The notes under the pieces are model-generated. The model saw nothing but the letters and a program-made list of their open reading frames with translations. It did not search any database and was not told the origin of the DNA. The position numbers and the translations under genes were made by a program. A DNA stretch of 7,064 bases from Verrucomicrobiota bacterium (lineage in GTDB: Bacteria; Verrucomicrobiota; Verrucomicrobiia; Verrucomicrobiales; Akkermansiaceae): positions 1-7,064 of the forward strand of contig JAPLUJ010000198.1 of assembly GCA_026397695.1 (NCBI GenBank). The letters run 5' to 3'. Shown here piece by piece: positions 5,877-7,064 of this stretch; position 1 is the stretch's first letter, and the number at the start of each line of letters is the position of its first letter.

Positions 5877-7064
5877 TTAACCAGCAACACCCCGGCACGC
5901 GGCACCACTGGTGGATCTATCAGCCAGGATGCCTGCAGCCTGCGCTGCGGACGGCAGGGAAAAATGCGTTAGAATCTTGGCGGCGGCGGCATTGGCGGTG
6001 AGGCCGTGGAGTTGGCGGAGGGTTTCGGGTTTGCCGTGTTCGATGAATTCGTCCGGCCAGCCGATGCGTTCGACGGGCGTGTGGATGCCGGAGGAGTGGA
6101 GGTGTTCGATAACGCCGGCGCCGAAACCGTTGAGCAACACGTGGTCCTCGAAGGTGCAGAGCACGCGGCATTTGCGCGCGTATGTTTCGAGCACCGCAGT
6201 GTCTAACGGCTTGATGAAACGCGGGTTGATGAGCGCCACCGACAGGCCTTTGGCTACCAACAGGGTCTTGGTGTGTTCGGCCATTTCAAACATCGTGCCG
6301 AGACCGATCAGGGCGACGTCCGAACCCTCCGCGACGACTTCCGCCTTGCCGATTGCCAGCAGGCGCGGCGTGGCTTTGAGCGGGGTGCCGCGGATGGCAC
6401 CTCGCGGATAACGGATGGCGGATGGACCGGCGTCGTAGGCGGCCATCGTGTGCAGCATGTCCACGAATTCATCCTCATCCTTGGGTTGCATGTGGATGAT
6501 GCCCGGGACATGGCGGAGGAAGCCAATGTCGAATAGCCCGTGGTGGGTCGGACCGTCATCGCCGGAAAGCCCGCTGCGGTCCATGCAAATTCTAACTGGC
6601 AGGCCTTGCAGCGCCATGTCATGGATGATCATGTCATAAGCGCGCTGCATGAACGTCGAATAGATCGCGAGAAACGGGCGGAAGCCTTCAGTGGCGAGCC
6701 CGCAGGCGAAAAGCGCGGCATGCTCCTCCGCAATGCCAACATCGAAATAGCGGTCCGGCACTTCGTTTTTGAAAACATCGAGTTTGGTGCCGCTGGGCAT
6801 GGCGGCGGTGATGGCCACGATTTTCGGGTCCTGCTTGGCGAGATCGGTGACCACGCGACCAAAGATGTCCGAGCAGGTGGGAGTGGTGGTGACGTCCGTG
6901 GAACCGTCGTTGATCTGATAGGTTCCGAGGCCGTGGAATTTACCTGGGTCATCGAGGGCGGGTTGGTAGCCGCGGCCTTTTTCGGTGATGATGTGGAGGA
7001 CGACGGGTTCGTGCAGGGTCTTGAGGTGTTCGAAGGTGCGAACCAGCAAGCGCAGGTCATGACC
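5877..7064 (-). CDS. dxs: 1-deoxy-D-xylulose-5-phosphate synthase (C-terminal 395 residues)
   Basis: DXS is a cytosolic thiamine-diphosphate enzyme that joins pyruvate and glyceraldehyde 3-phosphate to give DXP, the first step of the MEP isoprenoid pathway and a precursor for thiamine and pyridoxal phosphate. The frame is open to the right edge, where it reads GHDLR, the end of the family's DGHD motif, so the N-terminal part with the GDG/ThDP-Mg site is outside. Counting from the edge, visible motifs are TEKGRGY (27-33), DVGIAEEHA with the catalytic Glu113, YSTFMQRAYDMIIHD (135-149), DGPTHHG (170-176) and RYPRG (218-222), then the transketolase C-terminal domain. After ILTHF comes an Ala-rich tail of about 27 residues that looks non-conserved. 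The gene ends at TAA 5877-5879; the sugar transporter follows 53 nt later on the same strand. Family call is very firm; no key residue in the visible part is lost. Confidence 0.96.
   Translation of the reverse strand, partial: GHDLRLLVRTFEHLKTLHEPVVLHIITEKGRGYQPALDDPGKFHGLGTYQINDGSTDVTTTPTCSDIFGRVVTDLAKQDPKIVAITAAMPSGTKLDVFKNEVPDRYFDVGIAEEHAALFACGLATEGFRPFLAIYSTFMQRAYDMIIHDMALQGLPVRICMDRSGLSGDDGPTHHGLFDIGFLRHVPGIIHMQPKDEDEFVDMLHTMAAYDAGPSAIRYPRGAIRGTPLKATPRLLAIGKAEVVAEGSDVALIGLGTMFEMAEHTKTLLVAKGLSVALINPRFIKPLDTAVLETYARKCRVLCTFEDHVLLNGFGAGVIEHLHSSGIHTPVERIGWPDEFIEHGKPETLRQLHGLTANAAAAKILTHFSLPSAAQAAGILADRSTSGAACRGVAG

Overview
The window is GC-rich and densely coded. It is most consistent with a chromosomal segment of a Verrucomicrobiota-type bacterium (Verrucomicrobiaceae/Luteolibacter-like). 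That placement is an inference from four things: the SecG sequence type with a Pro/Ala-rich tail, a secreted alpha/beta-hydrolase with a beta-rich C-terminal domain, weak or absent Shine-Dalgarno sequences, and intergenic GGATT-type repeat debris. I have no 16S or marker-gene evidence.

Plus-strand half (1-3039): the 3' end of a long-form ribosome hibernation factor (hpf), then secG (translocon subunit with a repetitive Pro/Ala tail), a rhomboid intramembrane serine protease with an unusual N-terminal extension, a 304-nt non-coding gap holding two inverted repeats and degenerate repeat-like sequence, and an RDD-family membrane protein. The shared theme is the cell envelope: protein export (SecG), intramembrane proteolysis (rhomboid) and a small polytopic membrane protein (RDD).

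Minus-strand half (3064-7064): three co-oriented genes with spacers of about 50 nt, in transcription order dxs (isoprenoid precursor synthesis; its 5' part lies beyond the right edge), a sugar-porter MFS transporter of the XylE/GLUT type, and a secreted esterase-like alpha/beta hydrolase. The spacing permits an operon. A secreted esterase next to a sugar/H+ symporter would fit release and uptake of a carbohydrate, but the substrate cannot be read from the sequence. The RDD and hydrolase genes converge across only 24 nt with no visible intrinsic terminator.

I do not see a defence system, CRISPR array, insertion sequence, tRNA/rRNA or an obviously new multi-gene system. The points most worth a second look are the dispersed GTTAG/CTAAC word that recurs in every codon phase, the structured gap at 2139-2442, and the accessory domains on the rhomboid and hydrolase.
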